Part shown: positions 1 through 7,616 of the stretch, piece after piece
Layout of the letters: each line of letters starts with the position of its first letter
Position numbering within the stretch: the first letter of the stretch is position 1
Assembly (NCBI GenBank): GCA_003010405.1
Contig: PJLO01000003.1
Location: 1 to 64,000, forward strand
Reading direction: 5' to 3'
DNA length: 64,000 nt
Source of the DNA: Acidobacteriota bacterium
Lineage (GTDB): Bacteria; Acidobacteriota; Terriglobia; Terriglobales; Acidobacteriaceae
Notes under the pieces: generated by a model
The model's database searches: none
Seen by the model: only the letters and a program-made list of their open reading frames with translations
What the model was told of the DNA's origin: nothing
Position numbers and translations under genes: made by a program

Positions 1-127
1 CGGGGGAGCGGGGCCTCTTCCGCTACGCTCCAGAGTCCTGCTCCCCCGCAAATCCCCGTTCCATCGCTGACCCTACTGGCTCACTTTTACTCCGCCCTAC
101 TGGCCTACTTTTACTCCGCCCTTGACA
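1..127. mobile_element. Right end of an IS21-like insertion sequence (partial)
   Basis: The first 50 bases hold a GC-rich inverted stretch (GGGGGAG near 3, CTCCCCC near 42), as often found just after istB. Two direct repeats follow, and the segment stops at TTGACA (122-127). Multiple terminal repeats and a TGACA-type end are usual for IS21-family elements. No transposase is inside the window, so the family call rests on end architecture alone. If right, the element lies mostly left of the window and marks an insertion point within island A. Confidence 0.4.
71..118. repeat. Two tandem 24-bp repeats, probable transposase-binding sites
   Basis: Units at 71-94 and 95-118 both begin CCCTACTGGC and end TTTTACTCCG. 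They differ at two adjacent bases (22 of 24 identical). They lie immediately inside the TTGACA end, where IS21-type elements carry their terminal repeats. Confidence 0.6.
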
Positions 128-192
128 ATCCGTTCGATTCATCTCTTTTTTCTCTCGGTTCTGATATATGGGAGCCCATCTTCGAGACGAAT

Positions 193-633
193 TTGTCATT
201 GTCGGTTAGAAGTTGTGCTTTTTTGCTTCTGCTTGGGTCGCAAAATCCGTCAGGCAGACCATTCAATCTCGTTTCGAAGACGTTCGAGGTCGTTCATCGG
301 GCTGCTGACCAAGAGCAGCTTGATTCAGGAACTTGGTTTATTTTGAGAGACCATCTTCCAACACTCGGATATTGGAGCGATTGGGACATTTGCGAACGTC
401 TTCGCCGTTTGTTAGTAGACAAATACGTCGCGTTTGGCTGGCCTGTCAGCTCTCTGTTGCTCACACTTCAGAACCCAGTCACGCTAGACCGAACCCTGCG
501 TTATATAGCAACTGAGAGGCACCTTCGCGCATTTGGAAGGCAGTTGATATCGGAAGCAAATGCAGGCTGTCTGCCTTTGACGGATACTCAGACCGGAGTT
601 CTATCGAAGTATGAGTGGAGATTCCGGGGATAG
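193..633 (+). CDS. Hypothetical protein, possibly 5'-truncated
   Basis: I do not recognise this 146-residue reading frame. From about residue 25 it has soluble-protein composition, with a Trp/Leu/Arg-rich centre (SDWDICERLRRLL, YVAFGWPVSSLLL) and no membrane segment or known motif. The first 20 residues look unnatural and no good ribosome site precedes the ATG, so the true gene may have lost its 5' end at the IS-like terminus that stops at 127. No partner gene is close. It could be a remnant or a chance frame. Confidence 0.35.
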   Translation: MSLSVRSCAFLLLLGSQNPSGRPFNLVSKTFEVVHRAADQEQLDSGTWFILRDHLPTLGYWSDWDICERLRRLLVDKYVAFGWPVSSLLLTLQNPVTLDRTLRYIATERHLRAFGRQLISEANAGCLPLTDTQTGVLSKYEWRFRG

Positions 634-1176
634 GACAATCTGTTCGCCTCTTCTGCAATTCTCTAACAACCTGTTACGACACGAGCGGAGGCACGCGACG
701 GGCCGCATACGCTGTCTTCCGCTCTTCGCCACTTCCATTTGTCGTTCAAGAACGTACTCAGAATACGCTTTGGCTACAAATAATCAACAGCTTACAATCA
801 CAGCGCCAGCCGTCCATGCGTAGTAGACGCGCCGTTCGCGAAAAGGTAGCGAACGCCAACGGGCTCTCCTGTTTGTTCGGTACGTGGTCAAGCATAAGCA
901 ATGTGATGACGGGCATCGAGCGAATTCATTCGATTCACACGATTCAGAACTAGCGGCTGTAAGGCATGTATCCCTACGGCATGATTTCGCCGCTGCCTGT
1001 CCATCAGTTGCTCACCGAGTATAGGAGGATTCTCCTTATCAAGGCTTCGAGTTCACGGGCCGTTCCCGCTCAGGGGCAACCGTTGTCATGCTGACCGGAA
1101 TGATACGGGAGGCACACATCATTGCCAAGCAGAACAGAGTAGACGGGCTGCCCCGAATGCCCTACGATTCTCGAGC
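634..1176. other. Intergenic stretch without a supported gene
   Basis: Overlapping frames of 70 and 112 residues occur at 611-823 and 615-953, but they have poor composition and no ribosome site. I see no RNA gene, terminator or repeat. It is probably decayed island DNA. Confidence 0.5.
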
Positions 1177-1785
1177 ATGCCCCAAATCGACCAAGCATCA
1201 TATGAGGCCGTCCAGCCGGAACTGACATCCGGCGAGTCCATCCTGTGGGCGGCTCAGCCGAACACCTCTGGCATCTTCCATCGCGAAGACCTCTATCTTG
1301 TTCCGTTTAGCTTGCTCTGGGGTGGATTCGCTATCTTCTGGGAAGCTGGGGTGACTGGATTCTGGGGCTCTTCCAGAGCGCACCCAGCGCCAGCCTTCTT
1401 CGTGCTTTGGGGCATTCCGTTCGTAGTCATCGGCCAGTACATGATCTGGGGGAGGTTTATCGTTGCCGCGTGGAAGAAGCGCAGAACGTTCTATGCGCTG
1501 ACGAACCGCCGAGCAGTTGTGGTTCAGGATGGGTGGAGTCGGAAAACAGCATCCGCGTATCTCGACACGCTCCCGACTCTGATAAAGGAAGGTGGCTCAC
1601 ACGGAATCGGCACTCTGCGCTTTACCCCGGCGGAGTCTATGTGGTCGGGTAGGCGCAACAACTGGGGAGTCTGGGATGGCATGAGCATTGGCGGTATGCC
1701 AGTGTTTCGAGATATCGAGAATGTGGACTCGATCTACCGCCTCGTATCCGAGCAAAGAGAAAGGCTCCGAAACCCTACGACATAA
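1177..1785 (+). CDS. Membrane protein with a bacterial PH-like domain
   Basis: The 202-residue protein opens with a soluble stretch containing ELTSGESILWAAQPN, a phrase typical of bacterial PH-domain membrane proteins. Two hydrophobic segments follow (about residues 43-60 and 70-92), then YALTNRRAVVV, the usual first strand of a bPH domain. The rest is a soluble beta-rich region. Such proteins sit in the inner membrane; their biochemical role is mostly unknown. No SNF2, kinase or other partner is adjacent. The family-level call is good; function is not inferred. Confidence 0.7.
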   Translation: MPQIDQASYEAVQPELTSGESILWAAQPNTSGIFHREDLYLVPFSLLWGGFAIFWEAGVTGFWGSSRAHPAPAFFVLWGIPFVVIGQYMIWGRFIVAAWKKRRTFYALTNRRAVVVQDGWSRKTASAYLDTLPTLIKEGGSHGIGTLRFTPAESMWSGRRNNWGVWDGMSIGGMPVFRDIENVDSIYRLVSEQRERLRNPTT

Positions 1786-1971
1786 AGAGCAAGGAGTCAG
1801 CTTGAAACGAATTGCATTCATTCCTGTCCTTCTGTGCTGCGCCGTGCTCAACCGCGAGTGTCCGCTCGTGCGTATCGACCACGAGGAGATTCTGTGCAAT
1901 TGGCGCATCAAGGTTGTGGAACAGGTCAGGCCGTCGTTCCTCAAAATAACGGTGCAAGTCATTCAAACATC

Positions 1972-2334
1972 ATGCGAAACATAAGTGGACTCAAAATCGA
2001 AGACCTCGTTGTGGGCACGGGAGTGGAGGCCGTTAAGGGCAGCACAGTTTCGGTACACATCGTTTGCAAGTTGAACCGAGGCGATGTAGTGCGCAGTTCC
2101 TACGAAGACGGGAAACCAGATACATTTTGCATAGGCCGCAGGGATGTTATCGCCGGATTAGAGAAAGGTATTATCGGCATGTGTGTCGGCGGCAAGCGGC
2201 GACTGCAAGTTAGCCCACATCTGGCATACCATGATATCGGTGCGACGGGGATTCCTCCGAATGCGGTGCTCATCTTTGAGGTTGAACTCATTGATGTGGA
2301 CACGGGTAGCGTTTTGAGTGCTCCTGAAAGGTGA
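1972..2334 (+). CDS. FKBP-type peptidyl-prolyl cis-trans isomerase
   Basis: This is a single-domain FKBP of 120 residues that would catalyse prolyl cis-trans isomerisation in protein folding. It shows the family order: LVVGTGVEAVKGSTVSVHI near the start, then FCIGRRDVIAGLEKGIIGM, GGKRRLQVSPHLAYHD and IPPNAVLIFEVELIDV at the end. It has no signal peptide, so a cytosolic role is likely. The frame extends upstream to 1834, but those residues do not resemble the family, so I place the start at the ATG at 1972 just before ISGLKIED. It is cargo within island A. Confidence 0.85.
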   Translation: MRNISGLKIEDLVVGTGVEAVKGSTVSVHIVCKLNRGDVVRSSYEDGKPDTFCIGRRDVIAGLEKGIIGMCVGGKRRLQVSPHLAYHDIGATGIPPNAVLIFEVELIDVDTGSVLSAPER

Positions 2335-2713
2335 ATCGTCACATCTGCTATGGCGTTATCTTCCTGTTCGTGTTGCGCAGAAGGACATCTCCGGGGTTGG
2401 AGAGAAGCTGTTATTGGCCATTTCTTGTCGGAGGCATACAGCGACTCGCGTCGGCGAAGAGCGCAAAACATCGCACTGCTCCTATGCCGTCCAAACTTAC
2501 GGAAATGTAGAACGAGTTCAGCTATTACGGTGCCCACTAACGCCGCAAGAGCGAGGTAACGTGTACGACAAGGAGAGCATTGAACGACTAGTCGCGAAGG
2601 TGAGGTCGGCAGCTGGAACCAACCCGTGCATCATCGAAATTGCCGAGCACTTCGCCGGGTATTTCGACGAGCTAGGAATAACGGTCAAGGGGATAGCCCA
2701 GAGGGGAATCTTG

Positions 2714-3481
2714 ATGAGAAGACTTTGGACGGCACTGTTTCTGGTGTGTTTCAGCGTTCTTGCAATCTGTCTAGCGTCAGCTACCGGTAGATGTACTCCG
2801 CCTGTGCCCCGCACGATTGGCCCGTTCGGTGCGATGGACACGCCCCCGGAGCCAGTTGGAGTCACCGATGCCATCCGGAAACAGCTTCCCGGCAGCACTG
2901 TCGTGAGAGAAGTGATCCAGACACACCTAGCACCTTCCGGGGAGCAAGTCATCCTGTTCGATTCCGGCGACGGCGGAGATGAGTCTAACCCAAGGGTGTC
3001 AGTGTTGAGCAACAATGCGGTGAAAGCGACGTTTGAAATCGGTAGCCTTGTCGAGTACGGGAAATACGGCGTCTACATAACAGCTTGCGAATTCGACTTG
3101 AGCCCAACCCAAAAGGCCCTCGCCGCCGCGTACATCACCTCCGGGGACGGTTCTGGCTCCGCTTTTGTGATTTTTGCATGGGAGGATGGCAAGTATCAGG
3201 CCGTCTTCAAGCGAACCGTAGGACAAGGGAGGATTGTTTTCGGAACCTCAGGGATGAAGATCTGGGAGGCTACGTTTGGAAAGTATGCATCGCGTCCTGA
3301 TTCGCCGAAGTTCGAATGCATTTGGTGCAGGCACCGCTACAAGGTCACTGCCTATGAGTGGCGAGACGGCGAGTACGTTGAAGGCGGCTCAAAGCTGACG
3401 ACCACAATGTTTGATCCCGGAGACATCTCCGGTACCCCGTTCGTTATCGAGAAACCTAAAAGCAACCTCGTCAAACCGTGA
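2714..3481 (+). CDS. Secreted hypothetical protein
   Basis: With the ATG at 2714 the protein has 255 residues and begins with a clear signal peptide (MRRLWTALFLVCFSVLAICL). The mature part is beta-rich, with GSTVVREVIQTHLAPSGEQV, a DSGDGGDES stretch and a late CIWCRH pair. I do not recognise the family. The frame is open to 2318, and a GTG at 2560 would add 51 residues that also look partly protein-like. I prefer 2714 because the signal peptide would otherwise be buried. The protein is probably exported. Confidence 0.6.
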   Translation: MRRLWTALFLVCFSVLAICLASATGRCTPPVPRTIGPFGAMDTPPEPVGVTDAIRKQLPGSTVVREVIQTHLAPSGEQVILFDSGDGGDESNPRVSVLSNNAVKATFEIGSLVEYGKYGVYITACEFDLSPTQKALAAAYITSGDGSGSAFVIFAWEDGKYQAVFKRTVGQGRIVFGTSGMKIWEATFGKYASRPDSPKFECIWCRHRYKVTAYEWRDGEYVEGGSKLTTTMFDPGDISGTPFVIEKPKSNLVKP

Positions 3482-3588
3482 TCTCGGGTGGTTTATAAGG
3501 TCTCCGCCGCACCCCCGGCGAACATTGGCTTTTTCGACCCGAATTCCGAAGCTCTTGAGGTGGTGCACAGACTACAGTCATTGAGACG

Positions 3589-4440
3589 CTAATCCGAAAT
3601 CCACGCTGCAGGAATTAATTTATCCCCAGATGAGCGCCAATCCCTTACTTTCTCGACAACATTTTCGAGTCCAGTCCAAGTAGTTTCGTCAGCGTGCTCC
3701 AGCACAATTATCTGGAGATCGAGAGGTGTGCGAGTTCTAACACGCACAAGTAAATCAAACATTCTGTGCGTTTTGGCGAGATCACTTGATCGGTCTCGCA
3801 CTGGCTTTCCCAGACCACTCGATTGTGTGGAGACCTCAACAGTCTCACGGAACGTATCACTCGGGAAAAAAACTTGGCTGGGCTGGTCTATGACAATAAA
3901 GTTCGGCACGGGATTTTCCTGACCGCGTTTTGCAAAGTACTCGTGGAGTGCTAGAAGAGCAGCTAAATGGTACCCCATCCAATTGGCACCGCTTCCAATC
4001 TCCCACAAGAACTCACCATGCCGGTTCTCGGACGCATTAAGCGGACAAAAAAGAACATTAAGCTCCCTCGTGTCAATTGTTGGTACGAGATCGGTGTGAC
4101 CTAATCCGAGAAACTCTGCATGTTCCTGCATTAACTCACCGATAACCCGGACAGGGTCATCCGATGTGATTCGCTGACGGTACAAATCCAGTTGTTCGCG
4201 CAACTCTTTCACCTGCTGCACGAGCCGTTTATGTTGCTCCGATAGGCCACCGCTGTCTTCGACTTCCTTGATTGCCTTAAGAGCCTGTCGCACTTCTCCT
4301 ACGAAGCCAAAGACATCCTCAAGCCGCTGTCCCGCCGACACGCCGACTTGGGGTCGGGAATCAATTTCGAGTTCTTGTCGTATGCGGCGGGTCGCAAACA
4401 GTCGCTGCTCCAAAAACCGGATCGACTCCTCCAGTTCCAA
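3589..4440 (-). pseudogene. C-terminal part of a DUF3732 (SMC-like) protein, missing its ATP-binding half
   Basis: The frame encodes the end of a DUF3732 protein: a coiled-coil region (about residues 1-110), then IGSGANWMGYHLAALLALHEYF and PNFIVIDQPSQVFFP, the ABC-signature-like and Walker B-like segments of that family. Full-length relatives have roughly twice this length and begin with a Walker A domain, which is absent here. The frame opens at a TGA just upstream of about 4460, inside the end of the neighbouring gene, and only a TTG at 4440 offers a start. DUF3732 proteins are known as the SMC-like component of some ABC-3C conflict systems. I infer a deletion that removed the N-terminus. 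Confidence 0.6.
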
Positions 4441-5188
4441 AGTTTCCTTGTCTAGCCGCCATCAAGGTATGGTCAACGCAGAACGTCCTTAAAACAGGCG
4501 CGACATCTGAAATGATGAGAATCTCTGGTTTGTCGGGACTAACCCCCTCGGGAAGAAAACGCATCCAGACAGTGTGTCCCGTATCAACCGTGAACTCCGC
4601 AAAACGACGCCCGAGCATTTCCCACTCGTTTTCGTCGCTTTCGTCCTCTGGTGCCTTTGTATCCCCGTCGATCCCCGCTGCAATAAGTTCCTCTTCTATG
4701 GGTTTCTGATAACAAGCTTGGGCACGGGCATTGAGCATCGATTTCATCGCACTGTATCTGTCTTCAGTATCTTTTACGATTCCGGGGTAGTTACTGTAAT
4801 CGCCTTCTGCTTCACGACTCTCGCGCAAATGACGGTCAAAGCGGAATGCGTGTGCGCGAAGTAAAGGCATCAGCTCTTCGTATGTTGCCTCATAATGCCG
4901 TCGAGCTTCCGGGCAAATACTTTCTTCGTTCTGAAGTTTGGCGGACAGCACACCTGTCTCGTTCAGGAATTGACCTAATAGCTTTTTTGCTCTTTCAATT
5001 TCGCATTCTAGCCCATCCTCAGCTTGTTCCCAGTCCCGCTCTCGCTTCTTGTTGTAGAACTTCACCCCGGCAACGACAAAGCCGATGGCCTCGAAGCCCC
5101 AGAGAATAATGACCACCGTGTCATAGCTGAGGGCCATGGGGTCTTTTGCGGCTAGAAGCCATGCGAAAAGAGCGGCAACTAACCCCAT
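4361..5188 (-). CDS. Membrane-anchored coiled-coil protein of the peptide operon
   Basis: The 275-residue product has two N-terminal membrane segments (about residues 2-15 and 22-42, ending VVAGVKFYNKKRERD). A charged helical region (ECEIERAKKLLGQFLNETGV) and an acidic linker (APEDESDENEWEM) follow. No enzyme motif is visible. Its ATG overlaps the stop of the preceding 24-residue peptide (TGATG), so the two are probably translationally coupled. The last 40 or so residues overlap the DUF3732 fragment in another frame and look unnatural, so the original C-terminus may have been lost at the same junction. Family not recognised; transport or immunity for the operon's peptides is possible but unproven. 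Confidence 0.6.
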   Translation of the reverse strand: MGLVAALFAWLLAAKDPMALSYDTVVIILWGFEAIGFVVAGVKFYNKKRERDWEQAEDGLECEIERAKKLLGQFLNETGVLSAKLQNEESICPEARRHYEATYEELMPLLRAHAFRFDRHLRESREAEGDYSNYPGIVKDTEDRYSAMKSMLNARAQACYQKPIEEELIAAGIDGDTKAPEDESDENEWEMLGRRFAEFTVDTGHTVWMRFLPEGVSPDKPEILIISDVAPVLRTFCVDHTLMAARQGNFGTGGVDPVFGAATVCDPPHTTRTRN

Positions 5189-5262
5189 CACGCCACAGAT
5201 AACGTATCCGGGGCAAGAAACAAGAGCACGACGAGCAGGATAATGAATATGATAATGGCCAC
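5188..5262 (-). CDS. 24-residue single-span membrane peptide
   Basis: A GTG at 5262 is preceded by a strong ribosome site (GAGGAGAAGCAAGTG). The frame encodes a 24-residue peptide that is almost entirely Ile/Leu/Val/Phe for the first 16 residues and ends APDTLSVA. This is one membrane helix. Its TGA overlaps the ATG of the downstream membrane protein, and it starts 10 bases after the stop of the upstream small peptide. The ribosome site and coupling are the main reasons to believe it. It could be a small membrane subunit or a leader frame controlling the next gene. Confidence 0.6.
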   Translation of the reverse strand: MAIIIFIILLVVLLFLAPDTLSVA

Positions 5263-5272
5263 TTGCTTCTCC

Positions 5273-5460
5273 TCACAGTACCAGTGTGCCGTAATAAATA
5301 TTGTTGGTTCTGACTGCCATCCCGTTTAGAAATGCAACCTGCGCCTGTTGCTGAGCACAGAGAAACCCTTTCGCAGAGCCATTCGGAGTTGCACCGTAGC
5401 CAGTTGGCTCGGTTGCTGGGTTGCAAATACAGGCGACAGCAGCATGCCACTGTCGCCCAT
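5273..5460 (-). CDS. Small Cys peptide B, apparently frameshifted near its start
   Basis: An ATG at 5460 sits 8 bases after GAGGA, which overlaps the stop of peptide A. In that frame only a 44-residue, Arg-rich product is read. One extra G in the GGG run at 5456-5458 would instead give a 62-residue peptide reading MGRQWHAAVACICNPATEP, with a Gly/Asn/Ala-rich centre, a third Cys in GFLCAQQQ, and an end NNIYYGTLVL that stops inside the ribosome site of the next gene. That frame has no start of its own. I infer a shift, natural or a sequencing error. It could be a second substrate of the radical SAM enzyme: its ACICNP resembles ACNCP of peptide A. Confidence 0.5.
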
Positions 5461-5471
5461 CGGAGTTATCC

Positions 5472-5573
5472 TCAGCCTGCGCGGTAGTTAATGCCGCACG
5501 CAGATTGGGTCGATTTTGGGCAGTTACACGCGGTATTCAGCGTGTAGTGCTTAGCTTTGACAGTCAGCTTCAT
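5472..5573 (-). CDS. 33-residue Cys-containing peptide A, candidate precursor of the radical SAM enzyme
   Basis: The ATG at 5573 follows an excellent ribosome site (AAAGGAGAAAGCTGTA) that lies within the end of the radical SAM gene. The peptide begins MKLTVKAKHYTLNT, a basic leader-like part, and ends ACNCPKSTQSACGINYRAG, with Cys at about 16, 18 and 26. It overlaps the radical SAM gene by 23 bases, so the two are co-expressed. Short Cys-rich peptides next to SPASM enzymes are commonly modified substrates (sactipeptides, ranthipeptides). I know no family with this sequence. The precursor role is inference from position, size and Cys content. Confidence 0.6.
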   Translation of the reverse strand: MKLTVKAKHYTLNTACNCPKSTQSACGINYRAG

Positions 5574-7041
5574 TACAGCTTTCTCCTTTCCTGCCTGCCT
5601 GCTCACGTTGGGTATTCGCCCAAACGTGTGCCAGCGTGCAGGCATAATCCGTTGGTTTGCAAAAGTCGCCATGTTCGGCGTGCCATGCGCCCGGACACCG
5701 ACTGCAATAAGCGAAATCCGGACACTCACCGCATTGCGGAATGTCGCATAGCCGTATGGCTCCAAATTCAGCGAAGAACTTCGAGGATCGCCAGATTTCC
5801 GAAAGACTGTTCTGAGGCCATCTACCAAGAGGCACATTCATCCCGATGCACGGACGAATTGTTCCGTCAGGAGAAATGCAGAGTCCCGCAGCACCTGCTC
5901 CACACAGACTTGCTTCCGGCGAAGGACGTGTGAGCGTAAACAGAGCCTCATCCCCGGCGTACAGCTTGTAATATTGCGAAGCGAAAATCTCCTTTAACAG
6001 CGTTATGTCCTCAACTCTCTGGGAAACCGGAGAGAGACCGCCGTCGTTCTTGGCCGTAATGCTGAGATCGAACTGATATTCGCAGTCCAGCTCTCGCGCC
6101 AATCGTTCGATGTCGCGCCAGTAGGGAGCTGTTGAGCGCAACAAGGGGCTCTTCAGGATTACCGGGATTCCTGCGGAGCGCAGGGCTTGAATCGAGCGAA
6201 CGGAACTCGCAAATGACCCTTTGCTTCTTGTGACCGCATCGTGTAGTTCTGAGTTCGCAGCGTAAATGCTGCACCCGACAGAGCGAGGATGAAGGTCGGC
6301 GACTGCACGAAGGATATCGTCGTTGAGCAGTGTGAGATTGCTTGTGATGCTCGTGACGAAGCCGTATGCCTTAACGATGCTCAAAATATCGAGGATGTCT
6401 CGGCGGACAAACAACTCCCCGCCCGTCAACTGGAGCAGGAGCCCACCCAAGCTTGAGAATTCTCCGAGCAGCAACTCAATTTGCTTCGTAGAGAGTTCAC
6501 TGAGATGAGTGTCGGAAGGCAGGTAGCAGTGGACGCAGCGTTCGTTACAGCGATATGTCAGCTCAAGAACCAAGCTGTAGAGTATGTGGTGGTCGGCCAT
6601 GAACTGGCCGATTTCAAGCTCCGGGTTCTCGGTCGGGTCTGCCCCCTGTTTAACAGAAATCACTTTCGCTGTGACTGCATCGCGCCGGATATGGTATCCG
6701 TTCTGCCCGATAAGCTGTGCCTTTTCCAATTCTTCTAAGAAGTTGGTCAGTGCGTCACGAGCCTCGGTTTCGCGATTCTCAAACGTGCCGTGTTGTCGAA
6801 TGTATTCAAGAGCTGCATCGCAATCTCCTTGAGCCGTGTAAATGCGCCACCAGACCTCGGCTGAATCGCCCTCGAAGAAAAGAACTGATTGACTCGGCGT
6901 GTGGTACGCAACGGAGACTGTTTCTCCATCAGGAATTGAGTACTTCCGGGTAACGACGCCACTGGAAATGTTTGCAACCGGAAGTGACCGTAATTGCTCG
7001 CCAGCGGACTGCAAATAAGCCTGTTCGTTGTTCTTCAACAC
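5551..7041 (-). CDS. Radical SAM/SPASM peptide-modifying enzyme
   Basis: The 496-residue enzyme has a PqqD-like or peptide-recognition region at about residues 20-110, then a radical SAM core with CNERCVHC (Cys 165, 169, 172) for the 4Fe-4S cluster and TGGELF (about 206-211) for SAM binding. A SPASM domain follows, with Cys at about 380, 388, 398, 432, 437, 440, 446, 449, 461 and 468 for auxiliary clusters. This is the architecture of PqqE-like and sactionine-type maturases, which form Cys or backbone crosslinks in small peptides. The GTG at 7041 has AAAGGCAGG upstream. Two small Cys peptides follow directly, and an XRE regulator is divergent. The class is secure; the product is unknown. Confidence 0.9.
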   Translation of the reverse strand: MLKNNEQAYLQSAGEQLRSLPVANISSGVVTRKYSIPDGETVSVAYHTPSQSVLFFEGDSAEVWWRIYTAQGDCDAALEYIRQHGTFENRETEARDALTNFLEELEKAQLIGQNGYHIRRDAVTAKVISVKQGADPTENPELEIGQFMADHHILYSLVLELTYRCNERCVHCYLPSDTHLSELSTKQIELLLGEFSSLGGLLLQLTGGELFVRRDILDILSIVKAYGFVTSITSNLTLLNDDILRAVADLHPRSVGCSIYAANSELHDAVTRSKGSFASSVRSIQALRSAGIPVILKSPLLRSTAPYWRDIERLARELDCEYQFDLSITAKNDGGLSPVSQRVEDITLLKEIFASQYYKLYAGDEALFTLTRPSPEASLCGAGAAGLCISPDGTIRPCIGMNVPLGRWPQNSLSEIWRSSKFFAEFGAIRLCDIPQCGECPDFAYCSRCPGAWHAEHGDFCKPTDYACTLAHVWANTQREQAGRKGESCNEADCQS

Positions 7042-7140
7042 GACCTGCCTTTCAAAAATGAGCGCACGAAATGAGGCGATTGGATAGACCAGCTAATCTG
7101 CTCGTGGTGAAAATGCACGTACAACTCTACAAATCAAAGC
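7042..7140. promoter_or_regulatory. Divergent promoter region between the radical SAM operon and the XRE regulator
   Basis: About 100 bases separate the GTG starts of the two divergent genes. AT-rich stretches occur on both sides (TTTCAAAAAT near 7053; CTACAAATCAAAG near 7127), but I cannot fix -35/-10 pairs or an operator palindrome. Control of the operon by the adjacent regulator is inferred from arrangement. Confidence 0.4.
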
Positions 7141-7419
7141 GTGGCAAATCAAGCAGAATTCTTCCTCGCTCTTGGAATCAAAGTGCGCGAGCTTCGCCGA
7201 AAGTGCGGCTACTCGCAAGAGGACATGATTTCTTTCGGGTTCTCTGCTCGCCACTGGCAGCAAATCGAGGCCGGTCGCCCCATTACTGTCTCGACCCTGC
7301 TACGCATTTGCGAGGTGTTCGAAATAACAATGTCAAAGTTGGTTCGTGGTCTGGACAAGGGAATTTACGAGCAGCTCGATGTCCATCTGGCACCGCGTCG
7401 GCGGAGACGCCGCACCTAG
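7141..7419 (+). CDS. XRE-family helix-turn-helix regulator
   Basis: The 92-residue protein is essentially one XRE (lambda Cro/CI type) domain: LGIKVRELRRKCGYSQEDM, then the recognition helix region FSARHWQQIEAGRPITVS, and TLLRICEVFEITMSKLV. A basic tail (RRRRRR) ends the protein. The start is a GTG. It is transcribed away from the radical SAM operon and probably regulates it, itself, or both. The size suits a small DNA-binding repressor without a ligand domain. Confidence 0.85.
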   Translation: MANQAEFFLALGIKVRELRRKCGYSQEDMISFGFSARHWQQIEAGRPITVSTLLRICEVFEITMSKLVRGLDKGIYEQLDVHLAPRRRRRRT

Positions 7420-7428
7420 AATCTGGCC

Positions 7429-7600
7429 TCAATCCTCCAGTTTGAAGAACTCGTTTAGCTCGGCCGCAAGCGACTCTGAGAACAACAACATAGGGCAGTG
7501 CGGATTGATGCATTGTGAATTTCTCCAGACCATTTCATTGACCTGAGCCGGGGCGATACCCATTTCGTCGGCTATTTTTAAACACAATACCGTTCTTCAT
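7429..7600 (-). CDS. Small Cys protein interrupted by one extra base in an A5 run
   Basis: An ATG at 7600 follows GGGGGGAG. The frame reads MKNGIVFK and then hits stops, but removing one T from the T5 run at 7575-7579 (plus strand) gives 56 residues: MKNGIVFKIADEMGIAPAQV, then a middle with NSQCINPHCPMLLF, ending LNEFFKLED. The restored peptide looks natural. It is convergent with the XRE gene. CINPHC loosely recalls the Cys motifs of peptides A and B, but the rest is unrelated. The shift may be real decay or a homopolymer error. Function unknown. Confidence 0.45.
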
Positions 7601-7616
7601 TTGCTCCCCCCTTAGG

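Noticed and set aside
615-953. 112-residue frame as a gene
   Set aside because: Composition is poor (Ser/Arg/Cys-rich, no recognisable order), it overlaps another frame of the same quality, and it has no ribosome site.
2318-2713. Upstream extension of the secreted protein at 2714
   Set aside because: The first residues look unlike a protein and would bury a good signal peptide. Some of the stretch after 2560 looks coding, so a GTG start at 2560 is not fully excluded.
5329-5460. 44-residue Arg-rich frame as the true peptide after peptide A
   Set aside because: It has a ribosome site and ATG, but stops 60 bases before the next gene. The alternative frame fills the whole space and shares a Cys motif with peptide A. 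Kept only as an alternative reading.
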